Notes: generated by a model from the letters alone, not told the origin. A stretch of DNA of 64,000 nt from Bacillus pumilus (GCF_038738535.1 NZ_CP046128.1:434001-498000); one strand, 5' to 3'. Shown: positions 7,887 through 17,178, counted from the stretch's first letter. Numbers and translations are program-made.

Positions 7887-8633
7887 GTGGCATTTTCAAC
7901 GATAAAAGATTTTATCACCTTCCACCCGCTAGGAGATGCAGCGATCGTTATCCAAGCAGGAGCAGACATATGTGAAGAGATTCATGAGCGTGTTGTGCAG
8001 CTGTTTTCGTGTATTGAGCAGCATCCATTTGCTGGATATGTGGAAGCTGTTCAAGCCTTTACAAACGTGACTGTTTTTTACGAGCCTTATACTGTTCATC
8101 AATCTGCCCACCTTCAAAAAAAGGACTTGTCTCCGTATGAATGGGTGAAAAACTATATTGAAACACTTCTTGAAGAGAAATGGCAGGAGGGGGTTCAGTC
8201 GAAGCGCCGCATCGTCGATATTCCAGTCTGCTACGGGGGAGAGGTGGGACCTGATTTAGAAGAAGTCGCCCGGATCAATCGTTTAACACCTGAGGAAGTC
8301 GTGCGTATTCACACCGCAGGGACGTATCTTGTTTATATGATTGGATTTGCCCCGGGGTTTCCATTTTTAGGCGGGCTGTCTGAAAAGATCGCAGCCCCGC
8401 GCAGGGAAACACCGAGAATGTCCATTCCAAAAGGATCTGTCGGCATTGCGGGAAAGCAGACCGGCGTTTACCCCATTTCCACACCCGGCGGCTGGCAGCT
8501 CATTGGACAAACCCCGCTGCCACTCTTTTACCCAGACGAGAAAGTCCCAAGTCTATTGAGAGCAGGGGACGAGGTCAGATTTGTCCAAATGTCTGAAAAG
8601 GAATTTTTCAGCATGAAGGAGGCAGAACGTTGA
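7887..8633 (+). CDS. pxpB: 5-oxoprolinase subunit PxpB / KinA inhibitor KipI
   Basis: A 248-residue subunit B of 5-oxoprolinase. In B. subtilis the same protein (KipI) binds and inhibits the sporulation kinase KinA. The start is GTG 7887 after AGAGAGGGAT. The N-terminal part has PLGDAAIVIQAG and NVTVFYEPY. The C-terminal cyclophilin-like half carries VCYGGEVGPDLEEVA, GTYLVYMIGFAPGFPFLGG, PRMSIPKGSVGIAG and STPGGWQLIG, the KipI/AHS1 core. Its stop overlaps the TTG start of pxpC by four bases, so the two subunits are translationally coupled. Confidence 0.95.
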   Translation: MAFSTIKDFITFHPLGDAAIVIQAGADICEEIHERVVQLFSCIEQHPFAGYVEAVQAFTNVTVFYEPYTVHQSAHLQKKDLSPYEWVKNYIETLLEEKWQEGVQSKRRIVDIPVCYGGEVGPDLEEVARINRLTPEEVVRIHTAGTYLVYMIGFAPGFPFLGGLSEKIAAPRRETPRMSIPKGSVGIAGKQTGVYPISTPGGWQLIGQTPLPLFYPDEKVPSLLRAGDEVRFVQMSEKEFFSMKEAER

Positions 8634-9643
8634 GTATTCATGTCATCAAGTCAGGAATGTTCACAACCATTCAAGATAAAGGTCGGAAAGGCTATCAAAA
8701 GTATGGCGTCTTAACGAGCGGCGGCATGGACCCGCTCTCACTTAGAATTGCCAACATTCTCACAGGCAACGAGGAAAACGAAGCCGTACTGGAAATAACT
8801 TTAATGGGGCCGGGTCCTGTGTTGACGTGTCAAAAGGATGAGCTTATTGCAGTGACTGGCGCTGACGTGGAAATCGACATCGATGGAGAGCCAGCCCCTT
8901 TATGGAAGCCGCTCTTTGTTCGATCAGGAAGCACGATCACCTTTGGTCCTTGTAAGAGAGGCTGCCGCGCTTACCTTGCTGTGGCAGGTGGATTCGATGT
9001 GGAGCCGGTCATGCAGAGCAAAAGCACCTATGTGAGAGCAGGAATAGGTGGACTGAACGGACGTCCGCTTGAAAAAGGAGACGTCCTGTCCATTGGAAAG
9101 CCTTCAATCGTAGCGGATCGATTGTCTGATAGGCTCAAAAGCGAAGTGAAACAGGCGGCGTACAGCGCACCCGATTGGACTGTAAGTCATACGCATTTTT
9201 TGCCGCTGCGGAAATCGCCCGTGATTCGGGTGCTGCCAGGGAGACACCTTTCTTTTTTTCAAGAAATATCTCAACACACCTTTTTCGAACAGCCTTACCA
9301 AGTCACGCCTCAATCAGATCGCATGGGCTGCCGCTTGAAGGGGGAGCCGGTTCATTTAAAAGAAAAGCTTGAATTGATTTCAGAAGCGGTTGCCTTTGGT
9401 TCTATTCAAATTCCTCCTGACGGCCAGCCGATTATTCTGCTGGCAGATCGGCAAACAACAGGCGGATACCCGCGTATTGGAGAAGTAGCGACGGTCGATC
9501 TGCCGCTCATTGCACAAGCGATGCCTGGGGCGAATCTGTATTTTAAGCGAATCGATCATCAGGACGCAGAGCAGGCGCTATTTAAGCAAGAAGCAGAATT
9601 GAAGGAGCTGGCTGCCAGAATCAAGCTGGAAGCATTCGTTTAG
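8630..9643 (+). CDS. pxpC: 5-oxoprolinase subunit PxpC / KipA (AHS2 domain)
   Basis: A 337-residue biotin-dependent carboxylase-like AHS2 domain protein, subunit C of 5-oxoprolinase. In B. subtilis it was described as KipA, which counteracts KipI. It starts with TTG 8630 in a TTGA overlap with the pxpB stop; GAAGGAGG lies upstream. Conserved blocks: GMFTTIQDKGRKGYQKYGV, GGMDPLSLRIANIL, AYLAVAGGFDV, RVLPGRH, DRMGCRL and SEAVAFGSIQIPPDGQPI followed by DRQTTGGYPRIG near the C-terminus. Genes pxpB and pxpC are separate here, as usual in Bacillus; some species fuse them. Confidence 0.95.
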   Translation: MSIHVIKSGMFTTIQDKGRKGYQKYGVLTSGGMDPLSLRIANILTGNEENEAVLEITLMGPGPVLTCQKDELIAVTGADVEIDIDGEPAPLWKPLFVRSGSTITFGPCKRGCRAYLAVAGGFDVEPVMQSKSTYVRAGIGGLNGRPLEKGDVLSIGKPSIVADRLSDRLKSEVKQAAYSAPDWTVSHTHFLPLRKSPVIRVLPGRHLSFFQEISQHTFFEQPYQVTPQSDRMGCRLKGEPVHLKEKLELISEAVAFGSIQIPPDGQPIILLADRQTTGGYPRIGEVATVDLPLIAQAMPGANLYFKRIDHQDAEQALFKQEAELKELAARIKLEAFV

Positions 9644-9657
9644 AAAAGGGGATGGAC

Positions 9658-10419
9658 ATGCAAAATACAAATAAAACCGTGGTGAAATCAATGGAGATTT
9701 TGCGGCTGTTTATCGCTCGTGACCAATTAACGTTAAATGAAATGATCGAGCTCTCCGGCATGCCGAAAACGTCTGTGCACCGCATGGCGAGCTCGTTAGC
9801 CGATATGGGATTATTAGAAAAACATGATTCAGGTGTTTATCGTTTAGGCCTGATGTTTCTTGAATACGGTCAACTTGTGGCGGACCGCCTTGATATTCGG
9901 AGAATTGCAAGACCATTTATGGAAGGCTTGCGGGATGAAGTGGGAGAAGCTGTACAGCTCATCGTTCGTGAAGGAGACGAAGCCATTTACGTGGATAAAA
10001 TCGAAGGGACGCAGCCTGTTCGTCTCTACACCGCCGTCGGCAGGCGCTCTCCCCTATATGCGGGTGCTTGTGCAAGAAGTATTCTCTCCTTTTTACCAGA
10101 GCGCGAGAGACTCGCTTATATTGATTCGATTGAGCTAGGGAAAATCGGAATCGGGACTATTACAGATAAAGAGGTTCTTCGAAACATACTGGATGAATCA
10201 AATGAAAGGGGCTATACGTTAAGCTATTCGGAGCTTGAAAACTATACCGCTGCGGTTGGAGCCCCTATTTTCAATCACCTTGGAGAAGTCGCAGCAGGTA
10301 TTAGCATTGCAGGGTTTGAAGCAGGCTATCAAAAGGAACGCCTTCCATATTTAATTGAGCAGGTCAAAAAAGCCGCGAGTGGTATCTCTAGAGAGTTAGG
10401 CTTTCATCTAAACAAATAA
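9658..10419 (+). CDS. kipR: IclR-family repressor KipR
   Basis: A 253-residue IclR-type regulator, last gene of the operon. An ATG at 9652 is only one base from the AAGGGG site, so ATG 9658 (spacing about seven) is preferred. Residues 1-65 form the winged helix (KSMEILRLF, LTLNEMIELSGMPKTSVHR, KHDSGVYRLG). The rest is the IclR effector domain with EAVQLIVREGDEAIYVDKI, YAGACARSILSFLPE and SYSELENYTAAVGAPIF. In B. subtilis KipR represses this operon; the paired palindromes at 5018-5051 are the likely site. The effector could be 5-oxoproline (inference). Confidence 0.93.
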   Translation: MQNTNKTVVKSMEILRLFIARDQLTLNEMIELSGMPKTSVHRMASSLADMGLLEKHDSGVYRLGLMFLEYGQLVADRLDIRRIARPFMEGLRDEVGEAVQLIVREGDEAIYVDKIEGTQPVRLYTAVGRRSPLYAGACARSILSFLPERERLAYIDSIELGKIGIGTITDKEVLRNILDESNERGYTLSYSELENYTAAVGAPIFNHLGEVAAGISIAGFEAGYQKERLPYLIEQVKKAASGISRELGFHLNK

Positions 10420-10453
10420 AAAGCCAATGACCGTTAAGATCATTGGCTTTTCG
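10419..10453. terminator. Bidirectional terminator
   Basis: AAAAGCCAATGA, loop CCGTTAAGA, TCATTGGCTTTT. It ends the pxp operon and the convergent azoreductase gene. Confidence 0.88.
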
Positions 10454-10464
10454 CGTTCAGTTTA

Positions 10465-11106
10465 TTAGAAAGTTTTTCCTAAAGCTTTTGCACGTTCGAT
10501 CGCATCTGCTTTAATTTGCTCTGCTTTCGCAGGTTCAGCATTGTGACCTTCAACGATAAGACCTTCGAAGGAAGGAATTCCGAAGAAGCTCGCAATTGTA
10601 CCAAGGTAACGGTGGCCTGCTTCAAGTTCAGCAGCAGGACCTTCAGAATAGTATCCGCCACGTGCTTGGATGTGTAGAGCTTTTTTGTCTGTTAATAATC
10701 CAACAGGACCTTGCTCAGTGTATTTGAATGTTTTACCAGCTACAGCGACAGAGTCGATGTATGCTTTAAGAACTGGTGGGAATGAGAAGTTCCAAAGTGG
10801 TGAAACAAATACATATTTGTCAGCAGAAACGAATTGATCGCTTAATTCGTTTAGGCGAGCAACTTTCGCTTGCTCTTCAGCTGAAAGTGTATCGAAGCCA
10901 GCACCTGATTGCAGCTTGCCCCAGCCAGCGAATACATCTGCATCAATGTGAGGGATGTTTTCTTTGTACAAATCGATATGTACAACCTCGTCACTTGGGT
11001 TTGCTTCCTTATAAGATTCGATAAATGCTTTAGCAGTAGCCATACTGTAAGAAACTGTTTCATCATGCGGATGTGCAGTGATGTATAAAACTTTTGCCAT
11101 GTTCAT
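10465..11106 (-). CDS. azoR: FMN-dependent NADH:azoreductase
   Basis: A 213-residue flavodoxin-fold NAD(P)H oxidoreductase of the AzoR family. It reduces azo compounds and quinones with two electrons and protects against quinone/aldehyde stress. The start is ATG 11106 after AAAGGA, with a second ATG two codons later. Recognisable blocks: [18 protein letters not shown] (FMN phosphate binding), [20 protein letters not shown] (the P-x-WNFS-x-P signature), [19 protein letters not shown] and [15 protein letters not shown]. Length fits B. subtilis AzoR1/AzoR2 (about 208-211), but which orthologue it is remains unclear. A perfect 8-bp inverted repeat lies just upstream and probably binds a quinone-sensing repressor. 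Confidence 0.93.
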   Translation of the reverse strand: MNMAKVLYITAHPHDETVSYSMATAKAFIESYKEANPSDEVVHIDLYKENIPHIDADVFAGWGKLQSGAGFDTLSAEEQAKVARLNELSDQFVSADKYVFVSPLWNFSFPPVLKAYIDSVAVAGKTFKYTEQGPVGLLTDKKALHIQARGGYYSEGPAAELEAGHRYLGTIASFFGIPSFEGLIVEGHNAEPAKAEQIKADAIERAKALGKTF

Positions 11107-11135
11107 TCAATCCTTTCTATTTCAGTGTTTTTTTT

Positions 11136-11156
11136 AGTGTATCCCAAAGATACACT
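11136..11156. promoter_or_regulatory. Perfect inverted repeat upstream of azoR, candidate operator
   Basis: AGTGTATC-N5-GATACACT lies 30-50 bases before the azoR start. No T run follows on either transcribed side, so it is not a terminator. Size and place suit a MarR/DUF24 (HxlR/YodB-type) repressor of azoreductase; that assignment is inference. Confidence 0.55.
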
Positions 11157-11199
11157 GAATATGTGGCATCTTTAATCATATTGGAATGCTATGAAAAAG

Positions 11200-11251
11200 A
11201 TGTAACAAGCACAGTTACATAAAAACTGATATTTTCATTGTAATCACAATG
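11200..11251. promoter_or_regulatory. Two further inverted repeats in the azoR-lipC intergenic region
   Basis: ATGTAAC-N7-GTTACAT (11200-11220) and CATTGT-N4-ACAATG (11236-11251) are both perfect. They lie in the roughly 400-base stretch without a gene between azoR and lipC, and either could serve regulators of either gene. The remainder of the stretch (11252-11490) is AT-rich with no other structure that I see. Confidence 0.35.
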
Positions 11252-11504
11252 TAGTTTGAAGTCAAGGTATAAAGTCTCGAAATCAAGATAAAAAGTTTGT
11301 AAATTTTTCTGAAACGCTTGGAGATACGGATTTCATCATAAAAAACCTACTCCTATTGAACAAAAAAACAGTCGATCTCACAAGTAAAGAGTTTGTAAAG
11401 ACGTCTCATGAAAAAAAGATGAATGCCCCTAAGCCATCTGCTACAAGCATCTGTTCTCCGATTTCGTATATATAAGAGAAGGCAGGAGAGAGTGAGGGAT
11501 AAGA

Positions 11505-12134
11505 GTGGGACGATCCTATGTTGCGATTGGAGATTCCTTAACAGTGGGAGTGGGGGCACGTTTATTTGGCGGAGGCTTCGCTGAGCGGTATCAATGGATG
11601 CTTGAAAAAAAGACACAGGCGTCAGTCGAGCTCTCCGTATTTGCAAAGTCAGGGTTAACGACGGATCAGATTTTACAGCTGTTCAAACGATCTGATGTGA
11701 GGCGTGCTATTGCACCAGCTGACATCATCACCATCACAGGCTGCGGGAATGACCTTGTTCAAGCTGTTCAGCAGTATGAAGAGGGTGAAGATGAAAAGAA
11801 ATTGCTGCAAGCGACCTTGCATTGCCAAGCGAATTTTAGCAAGATGATTCAAGAAATCGCTCATATCAAAAGAGGGCAGCAGCCCTATTGCGTGTATCTC
11901 ATGAATTTATATAATCCTTTTCCGCAAATACCAATAGCGGAGCGGTGGCTTCAGCAATACAATCATCAGCTTCGCTTGCTTGCTGCAAATCCGCATGTAG
12001 AGGTTGTGGATGTGTACCGGGCGTTTGAGGGACATGAAAGAGATTACTTATCGATTGATCAATTTCATCCGAACCATAAAGGATATGAAGCAATGGCAAA
12101 AGCATTGTTTCAACAATCCTGGAAACAGCTGTAA
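11505..12134 (+). CDS. lipC: GDSL-family lipase LipC (germination/spore coat lipase)
   Basis: A 209-residue SGNH/GDSL hydrolase. B. subtilis LipC (YcsK) is a spore-coat phospholipase B-like enzyme that degrades lipids during germination. GTG 11505 follows GAGTGAGGGAT. Block I is VAIGDSLTVGVG with the nucleophile Ser11. Block III is ITGCGNDLVQ with its oxyanion-hole Asn. The catalytic Asp-His pair is in SIDQFHPNHKGY near the C-terminus. There is no signal peptide, consistent with assembly in the mother cell. It lies directly after the pxp/azoR block, as lipC follows kipR in B. subtilis. Confidence 0.9.
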   Translation: MGRSYVAIGDSLTVGVGARLFGGGFAERYQWMLEKKTQASVELSVFAKSGLTTDQILQLFKRSDVRRAIAPADIITITGCGNDLVQAVQQYEEGEDEKKLLQATLHCQANFSKMIQEIAHIKRGQQPYCVYLMNLYNPFPQIPIAERWLQQYNHQLRLLAANPHVEVVDVYRAFEGHERDYLSIDQFHPNHKGYEAMAKALFQQSWKQL

Positions 12135-12223
12135 TCCGTTGGGGTTGCAGTTTTTTTCATCCTTTTCAATAAATGACGGTTTCGATATGATAAAAGAAAC
12201 GAAGTCGAAAGAGGTGTGCAGTC

Positions 12224-13306
12224 ATGGAGGAAATCAGTGCATATTTTCATGAAATGACAGGAACCGCTTATGAAGTGGGAAAACAGCAGGCTGTCTGGTT
12301 TAAGGAGAACCCGTTGCTACAGACACAATATATTCGAACAGAACCGCTAGAAAAAGAGGCTGTGAAGGAAACGAAGCAGCTGATGCGCCCTCATCTTCCT
12401 CAGTTAGAAGAAGAGATAGCTAGATTTTGTGATGAACTGCAATTAGATGAGCGTTATTTGACCTTTTTCTATTCATCTCATTTTCAGCCAGGCTGTTCCC
12501 ACTGCGTGAGGCAGGGGAATATGGCGGCCGGTCAACAAACGGTCATGCTGCGTAACTATGATTTCTCCCCAATATTTGATGATATGCGTCTTGTGACGAC
12601 ACATGTGAAAGGCTCGGCATGTCATACGGGCTCGTCACTGCTCTTGTTTGGCAGATCTGATGGGATGAATGAGCATGGTCTTTCTGTGACATTCTCTGCT
12701 TGTGGTCCGCCGGTTGGAAATGAAGCCGGTTTAAAGGCTCCAGCAGTTGCCGGTTTGCAAGTGTATCATGTGATTCGATCTGTTCTGGAAAACTGTAGAA
12801 CGGTTGAGGAAGCCATTCACTCTATTCAGGAAATGCCCGTTGCCTCAAATGTTCACCTCATGCTTGCCGATCGAAAAGGAGAAGCGGCTGTGATTGAAAT
12901 CATTGATGGCCGCAAAATGGTCAGAAGACCGGAGACAGGTTATATTGCAGCCACAAATCATCCGATTGCTGATCAAACAGGAAAAGGGATGACCAAGCAT
13001 CATTCTATTGTCAGATACGACATGTTAATGGAGGCTTTAGAAGAACAACGATCAAGTGATTCTCTTGCTAAGCTGTTCCAGACAGAATATCCAGATGGTC
13101 TGACTGTGCACAATTATGAGGAGCTGTTTGGGACGATGCGAACCGTCATCTTCCGCCCGGAGGAAGGAACGATGGATTATTGCTTTGGCTCTCCAATATA
13201 TAATCCGACTTATTCTTTAAAAGCTGGGGGTACACTGCCTTTTCGTGAACAAAAGGTTCAATTTCATCAAAAGGAGTATGGACCGTCATTTTGGAGAAGC
13301 GTCTGA
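12224..13306 (+). CDS. C45-family Ntn hydrolase (acyl-CoA:6-APA acyltransferase-like)
   Basis: A 360-residue protein of the peptidase C45/IAT-like Ntn-hydrolase group, which cleave themselves before an internal cysteine and then hydrolyse or transfer acyl/amide groups. ATG 12224 follows GAAAGAGG. The likely processing point is Gly90-Cys91 in FQPGCSHCV, after a pro-segment of about 90 residues. Supporting blocks: TVMLRNYDFSP, GRSDGMNEHGLSV, VIRSVLENCRTVEEA, VHLMLADRKGEAAVIEI and AATNHP. The substrate is unknown; conjugated bile-acid hydrolase-like or N-acyl amino acid activity are possibilities. Nothing in the neighbouring genes defines a pathway. Confidence 0.82.
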   Translation: MEEISAYFHEMTGTAYEVGKQQAVWFKENPLLQTQYIRTEPLEKEAVKETKQLMRPHLPQLEEEIARFCDELQLDERYLTFFYSSHFQPGCSHCVRQGNMAAGQQTVMLRNYDFSPIFDDMRLVTTHVKGSACHTGSSLLLFGRSDGMNEHGLSVTFSACGPPVGNEAGLKAPAVAGLQVYHVIRSVLENCRTVEEAIHSIQEMPVASNVHLMLADRKGEAAVIEIIDGRKMVRRPETGYIAATNHPIADQTGKGMTKHHSIVRYDMLMEALEEQRSSDSLAKLFQTEYPDGLTVHNYEELFGTMRTVIFRPEEGTMDYCFGSPIYNPTYSLKAGGTLPFREQKVQFHQKEYGPSFWRSV

Positions 13307-13377
13307 TGAATCCTTGTTTTTAATTTTGTCACAGCCACTGTGCCAAAGTCAGATCAACTTAAGATTGCATCGTTTGA

Positions 13378-13391
13378 TGAAAGCGTTTTAT
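13378..13391 (+). promoter_or_regulatory. cre-like CcpA site upstream of mtlR
   Basis: TGAAAGCGTTTTAT matches 12 of 14 positions of the CcpA cre consensus and lies 46 bases before the mtlR start. mtlR of B. subtilis is known to be under carbon catabolite control. A CACAG-CCA-CTGTG inverted repeat at about 13330-13342 also lies in this gap. Confidence 0.45.
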
Positions 13392-13436
13392 ATTAAGGTG
13401 TGACAATAGACCTATTTTTGCAGAGGGAGGCATTTC

Positions 13437-15524
13437 ATGTACATAACGGCACGAGAACAGAAGATCATCAAATACATCATTCAGCAAAATCGTTATGTCA
13501 CCATTCGTGAGATAGCCGATTCTGTTCAGGTGAGTACAAGAACCATTCATAGAGAACTAAAATCGATCAAACCGATATTAAAGAATTATGATCTTTCACT
13601 AGATAAACAGCCGGGGAAAGGCTTGAAGGCAGTCGGTGAACAGGAGGATAAACAGCGGCTTCTTGCTCATATGTCAAATGAGGATCAAATTGAATATAGC
13701 TCTGACGAACGGAAGCTCTTAATCCTTTGTGCATTGCTTGAAGCAAAGGAACCGGTGAAATTATATACACTCGCAGCCGATTTGCAGGTAACAAATGCGA
13801 CCATCAGCTATGACTTAGATGAACTGACGGAGTGGATCGCTCCTTACGGTTTGCAGTTGATCCGAAAACGCGGGTATGGCATTGAATTAAAAGGACCGGA
13901 GGAAGCTAAACGAAAGATTGTCGGCAACCTGATTGTCGACCGGCTCGATATTCAATTATTTTTAGAAACAATTGAAATGAATATCAAGCATCGAACGAAA
14001 GCGACGGAAAAGGTGTTTGGCGTTGTCAGCAGAGGGCAGCTGCTTAAGGTAGAAAGACTGCTCTTTCATTTGAAAAATAGACTGTCACTCTCTTTATCTG
14101 ATAGTGCCTATATTGCGCTTGTCGTTCACTTAACCTATGCCATTGAACGGATTCAGCTTGGCGAAACCATTCGAATGGAAGAGGAAGAGCTGCTTGAACT
14201 AAAGCGGACGAAAGAATTTGAATCATCACTGCGAATCGCAAGAGCACTTGAACGCATGTTTAATGTGGAGATCCCTGAAGCAGAGGTCGGTTATATGACC
14301 ATCCACCTGCGCAGTGCAAATCGCAGCTTTGGGGCAGAATACCGTATTGATGAGATCGAGCTGGATATAGCGATCAGAACGAAGAAGCTCATTGATTTTA
14401 TTTCAAATAAAACCGGCTATCATTTAAATGAGAATGATTCATTGTATGAGGGACTCGTGTCTCATCTCGAACCTGCCATGAACCGTTTAAAGGAAAAGAT
14501 GAGAATCTATAATCCACTTACACAACAAATTAAAAAGGACTACTTTTTGCTTTTTATGGCGATTGAAGAAGGAGTCGAGCGTTTCTTTCCAGAGATTGAA
14601 TTTCCAGAGGATGAAATCGCCTTTATTGTGCTTCACTTTGGCTCAGTGCTTGAAATCAAAAAAGAAGAAACGAACATTCATGCATTGGTCGTTTGCTCAA
14701 GCGGCATCGGTTCCTCCAAAATGCTCGCTTCTCGTTTAAAAAAGGAATTGCCAGAAATCGCCGAATTCGATCTATCGTCTTTGATGGAGCTAAAAGAAAT
14801 CGATGCATCAAGCTATGACATGATTGTATCGACTGTTCCGATCCCATATGACCATATCGATTACATCATGGTCAGTCCGCTCCTAAACGAGGATGACGCT
14901 ATGCGTGTGAAGGCTCATATTAAACGAAAGATTCCTTATATGATTGAGAAAAAAAGGTTGAAAGAAGCTGCCAAAGAAACGGTACAAGAATCCGTTAATA
15001 TGATGGCGGTTGCAGAAAAAGTGACGAATTACATGTCTGTGATTCGCAGCATCTTGTCCCATTTTACCATCGAAAATAGAGAGACGCTGCCGCAGCATGA
15101 GGCAACAATCAGGCAGCTGCTTCGTCAGCTTGAAGAAGAAGGATCTATCACACATGCGGATGATGTAGCGAGCGGCTTACTGGAACGTGAACAGCAAGGC
15201 GGTTTAGGCATACCTGGTACCGAGTTTGCTCTTTTTCATTTAAAGCATGAATTCATCAAGGAACCAATCTTTCATATTTATGATCTTGATCAGACATATG
15301 AGGTCAAAAGCATGGATGGCGGGCAGCAAATGATGTCACGAATGCTTATGATGCTGGCGCCGCAAAAGCTTGGCAAGGAAGGGTCTGAAATGTTTAGTCT
15401 GATCAGTTCATCCATCATTGAAAGTGAGGAAAGCATGGTGCTTTATGGACAAGGATCAAAGGAAGAGATTGAACAGAAATTGCATCAGCTGTTCTATCAA
15501 TTTGTAAAAGAAGCAAAATGGTAA
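13437..15524 (+). CDS. mtlR: Mannitol operon activator MtlR (PRD/PTS-regulated)
   Basis: A 695-residue transcription activator controlled by PTS phosphorylation. ATG 13437 follows GAGGGAGG. Domains in order: DeoR-like HTH (about 1-60, [13 protein letters not shown]), Mga-like HTH (about 85-150), two PTS regulation domains (about 180-410), an EIIB-Gat-like domain and an EIIA-Mtl-like domain at the C-terminus. Phosphorylation residues can be placed: PRD2 His343 (GLVSHLEP) and a second PRD2 His in IVLHFGS, EIIB Cys420 ([10 protein letters not shown]) and the EIIA His in FHLKHEF. Each numbered residue is offset by one from B. subtilis MtlR (694 aa). The mannitol PTS genes themselves are outside the window, so it acts in trans. 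Confidence 0.95.
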   Translation: MYITAREQKIIKYIIQQNRYVTIREIADSVQVSTRTIHRELKSIKPILKNYDLSLDKQPGKGLKAVGEQEDKQRLLAHMSNEDQIEYSSDERKLLILCALLEAKEPVKLYTLAADLQVTNATISYDLDELTEWIAPYGLQLIRKRGYGIELKGPEEAKRKIVGNLIVDRLDIQLFLETIEMNIKHRTKATEKVFGVVSRGQLLKVERLLFHLKNRLSLSLSDSAYIALVVHLTYAIERIQLGETIRMEEEELLELKRTKEFESSLRIARALERMFNVEIPEAEVGYMTIHLRSANRSFGAEYRIDEIELDIAIRTKKLIDFISNKTGYHLNENDSLYEGLVSHLEPAMNRLKEKMRIYNPLTQQIKKDYFLLFMAIEEGVERFFPEIEFPEDEIAFIVLHFGSVLEIKKEETNIHALVVCSSGIGSSKMLASRLKKELPEIAEFDLSSLMELKEIDASSYDMIVSTVPIPYDHIDYIMVSPLLNEDDAMRVKAHIKRKIPYMIEKKRLKEAAKETVQESVNMMAVAEKVTNYMSVIRSILSHFTIENRETLPQHEATIRQLLRQLEEEGSITHADDVASGLLEREQQGGLGIPGTEFALFHLKHEFIKEPIFHIYDLDQTYEVKSMDGGQQMMSRMLMMLAPQKLGKEGSEMFSLISSSIIESEESMVLYGQGSKEEIEQKLHQLFYQFVKEAKW

Positions 15525-15528
15525 GAAA

Positions 15529-15565
15529 AAAAGCCGAGAGCTTATTCGCTTCTCGGCTTTTTGGC
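15529..15565. terminator. Bidirectional terminator
   Basis: AAAAAGCCGAGAG, loop, CTTCTCGGCTTTTT. It follows mtlR; its right arm overlaps the last codons of the convergent methyltransferase gene. Confidence 0.85.
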
Positions 15566-16153
15566 TGTGACACAGACAGCAAGTGTTGGACGAATTTCCT
15601 CATACTCAACAGAAAAATGGTCAAACCCCGCAAACTGTAAGTCATTCAATATGTTTTCACCCATCTCTTTTGTCCGGCTGGCGTCAGCACTTTTTTCTCT
15701 TGGCTGCATCACAATGACGAGTTTCCCGCCTGGTTTCAACGTGTGATAAAGGTTGAGTAGGCCAGTCTTTGGATCATCCCAAATCGTAAAGTTGTTGACA
15801 GACAGTACTTTGTCATACTGCTCTCCGGGCAAGCGTGTTTTCTCGATTTTCCCTACATACAGCCGGACCTGTTTGTCTTTTGACCGTTTGCTGACGCGGG
15901 ACTGTGCTTGCTCCTGCATGGTGGCGGAGGCATCTAGACCATCAATGTGAAGATCTTCATAATGCTTAAGCATATGTTTGATGCTGTAGCCGGGCCCATA
16001 GCCGATTTCCAAAATGTTTTCACTATCTGTCAGATCTAAGTGCTGGATGGCCCACTGATTCAATGCTTTATTTTCATTTGCCATAATGAAGCCTGCGATG
16101 CTTCCGAGCCAGCCTTTTGGTCTGCTAAAGGTTTTCGAAATGGTTGACAGCAT
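15542..16153 (-). CDS. ydaC: Class I SAM-dependent methyltransferase YdaC
   Basis: A 203-residue methyltransferase of the Rossmann type. The frame opens at 16198, but ATG 16153 follows AAAAAGGAGCG. Motif I is NILEIGYGPGYSI. The acidic end of strand 2 is DGLDASATM, motif post-II is LPGEQYDKVLSVN, and motif III is LYHTLKPGGKLVIVM. The N-terminal region (RPKGWLGSIAGFIM) is typical of the small YdaC-type proteins found beside ydaD. The substrate is unknown. It diverges from the SigB-type gene ydaD as in B. subtilis; the symbol rests on this synteny. Confidence 0.85.
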   Translation of the reverse strand: MLSTISKTFSRPKGWLGSIAGFIMANENKALNQWAIQHLDLTDSENILEIGYGPGYSIKHMLKHYEDLHIDGLDASATMQEQAQSRVSKRSKDKQVRLYVGKIEKTRLPGEQYDKVLSVNNFTIWDDPKTGLLNLYHTLKPGGKLVIVMQPREKSADASRTKEMGENILNDLQFAGFDHFSVEYEEIRPTLAVCVTAKKPRSE

Positions 16154-16244
16154 TTGAGAACGCTCCTTTTTAATGATCATGTAACCGATTTTCCCCATCT
16201 TGAAACATGCCGATTTACAAAACGCATCTGTGCAGTTTAGGGAT

Positions 16245-16269
16245 GTTTGAGTAAAAAAAAGAGGTGGTA
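16245..16269 (+). promoter_or_regulatory. Candidate SigB promoter of ydaD
   Basis: GTTTGA, 13-base spacer, GTGGTA, close to the SigB pattern GTTTAA/GGGTAT. ydaD of B. subtilis is a known SigB-dependent general stress gene. Confidence 0.5.
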
Positions 16270-16308
16270 ATGAAAGGATACATCAACAAATCAAGGAGGA
16301 GCTTACAC

Positions 16309-17178
16309 ATGGATTTACGTGAATACTTAACAAATGGCATTCCGCGCCAAACACAGGATCAGCAGCCAGGCAGTGAAAGAGAAATGAATCCTGCGCCGAT
16401 CTTTGAGGATGAATCATATCAAGGGTCTGGCAAGCTCAAAGGGAAAGTCGCACTGATTACAGGCGGAGATAGTGGAATTGGACGTGCTGTATCTGTTGCC
16501 TATGCAAAAGAAGGTGCACACGTCGCCATTGTGTACTTAAATGAACATGAGGATGCAAAGGATACGCAAAAGCGCGTAGAACAGGAAGGCGTTAAATGTT
16601 TAACGATTGCAGGAGATGTCGGTGACGAAGCCTTTTGCGAGAAAGCGGTAGAAAAAACAGTTGAAGCCTTTGGGCAATTAGATATTTTAGTGAATAATGC
16701 GGCTGAACAGCATCCGAAAGAACGGATTCAAGATATTTCTAGTGAACAGCTTCACCAAACCTTTAGAACCAACTTCTATTCTTATTTTTATTTTACGAAG
16801 AAAGCACTGGATTACTTAAAACCGGGAAGTACAATTATTAATACAACATCCATTAACCCATATCGAGGCAACAAAGTGCTGATTGATTATACGGCGACAA
16901 AAGGGGCCATCAACGGCTTTACGCGTTCTATGGCACAGTCGCTTGTGAAAGATGGGATTCGGGTGAACGGTGTAGCGCCAGGTCCAATTTGGACGCCGCT
17001 CATTCCATCTACATTTGATGAGGATAGTGTGGAAAGCTTCGGGGCAGAAACCCCAATGGGAAGACCAGGACAGCCTGTAGAGCATGTCGGCTGCTATGTG
17101 CTGCTTGCTTCTGACGAATCGTCTTATATGACAGGACAAACACTTCACGTCAACGGCGGTTCCTTTATGAATACATGA
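16309..17178 (+). CDS. ydaD: General stress protein 39, short-chain dehydrogenase YdaD
   Basis: A 289-residue NAD(P)-dependent SDR oxidoreductase of the general stress set. ATG 16309 follows AAGGAGGA. The first 45 residues are the polar tail typical of this subgroup (GIPRQTQDQQPGSE). Then come the cofactor loop TGGDSGIGRAV, LVNNAAEQHP, the catalytic serine region NTTSINPYRG, the Y-x3-K pair in DYTATKGA, and RVNGVAPGPIWTPL. It ends in YMTGQTLHVNGGSF. The physiological substrate is unknown. It is preceded by a SigB-like promoter and followed by a strong hairpin. Confidence 0.92.
   Translation: MDLREYLTNGIPRQTQDQQPGSEREMNPAPIFEDESYQGSGKLKGKVALITGGDSGIGRAVSVAYAKEGAHVAIVYLNEHEDAKDTQKRVEQEGVKCLTIAGDVGDEAFCEKAVEKTVEAFGQLDILVNNAAEQHPKERIQDISSEQLHQTFRTNFYSYFYFTKKALDYLKPGSTIINTTSINPYRGNKVLIDYTATKGAINGFTRSMAQSLVKDGIRVNGVAPGPIWTPLIPSTFDEDSVESFGAETPMGRPGQPVEHVGCYVLLASDESSYMTGQTLHVNGGSFMNT

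Noticed and set aside
11353-11646. 97-residue minus-strand ORF over the lipC promoter and start
   Set aside because: No ribosome binding site, overlaps the lipC start and has no domain.
13330-13342. CACAG-CCA-CTGTG hairpin as a terminator of the C45 gene
   Set aside because: Only a 5-bp stem and no T tract after it.
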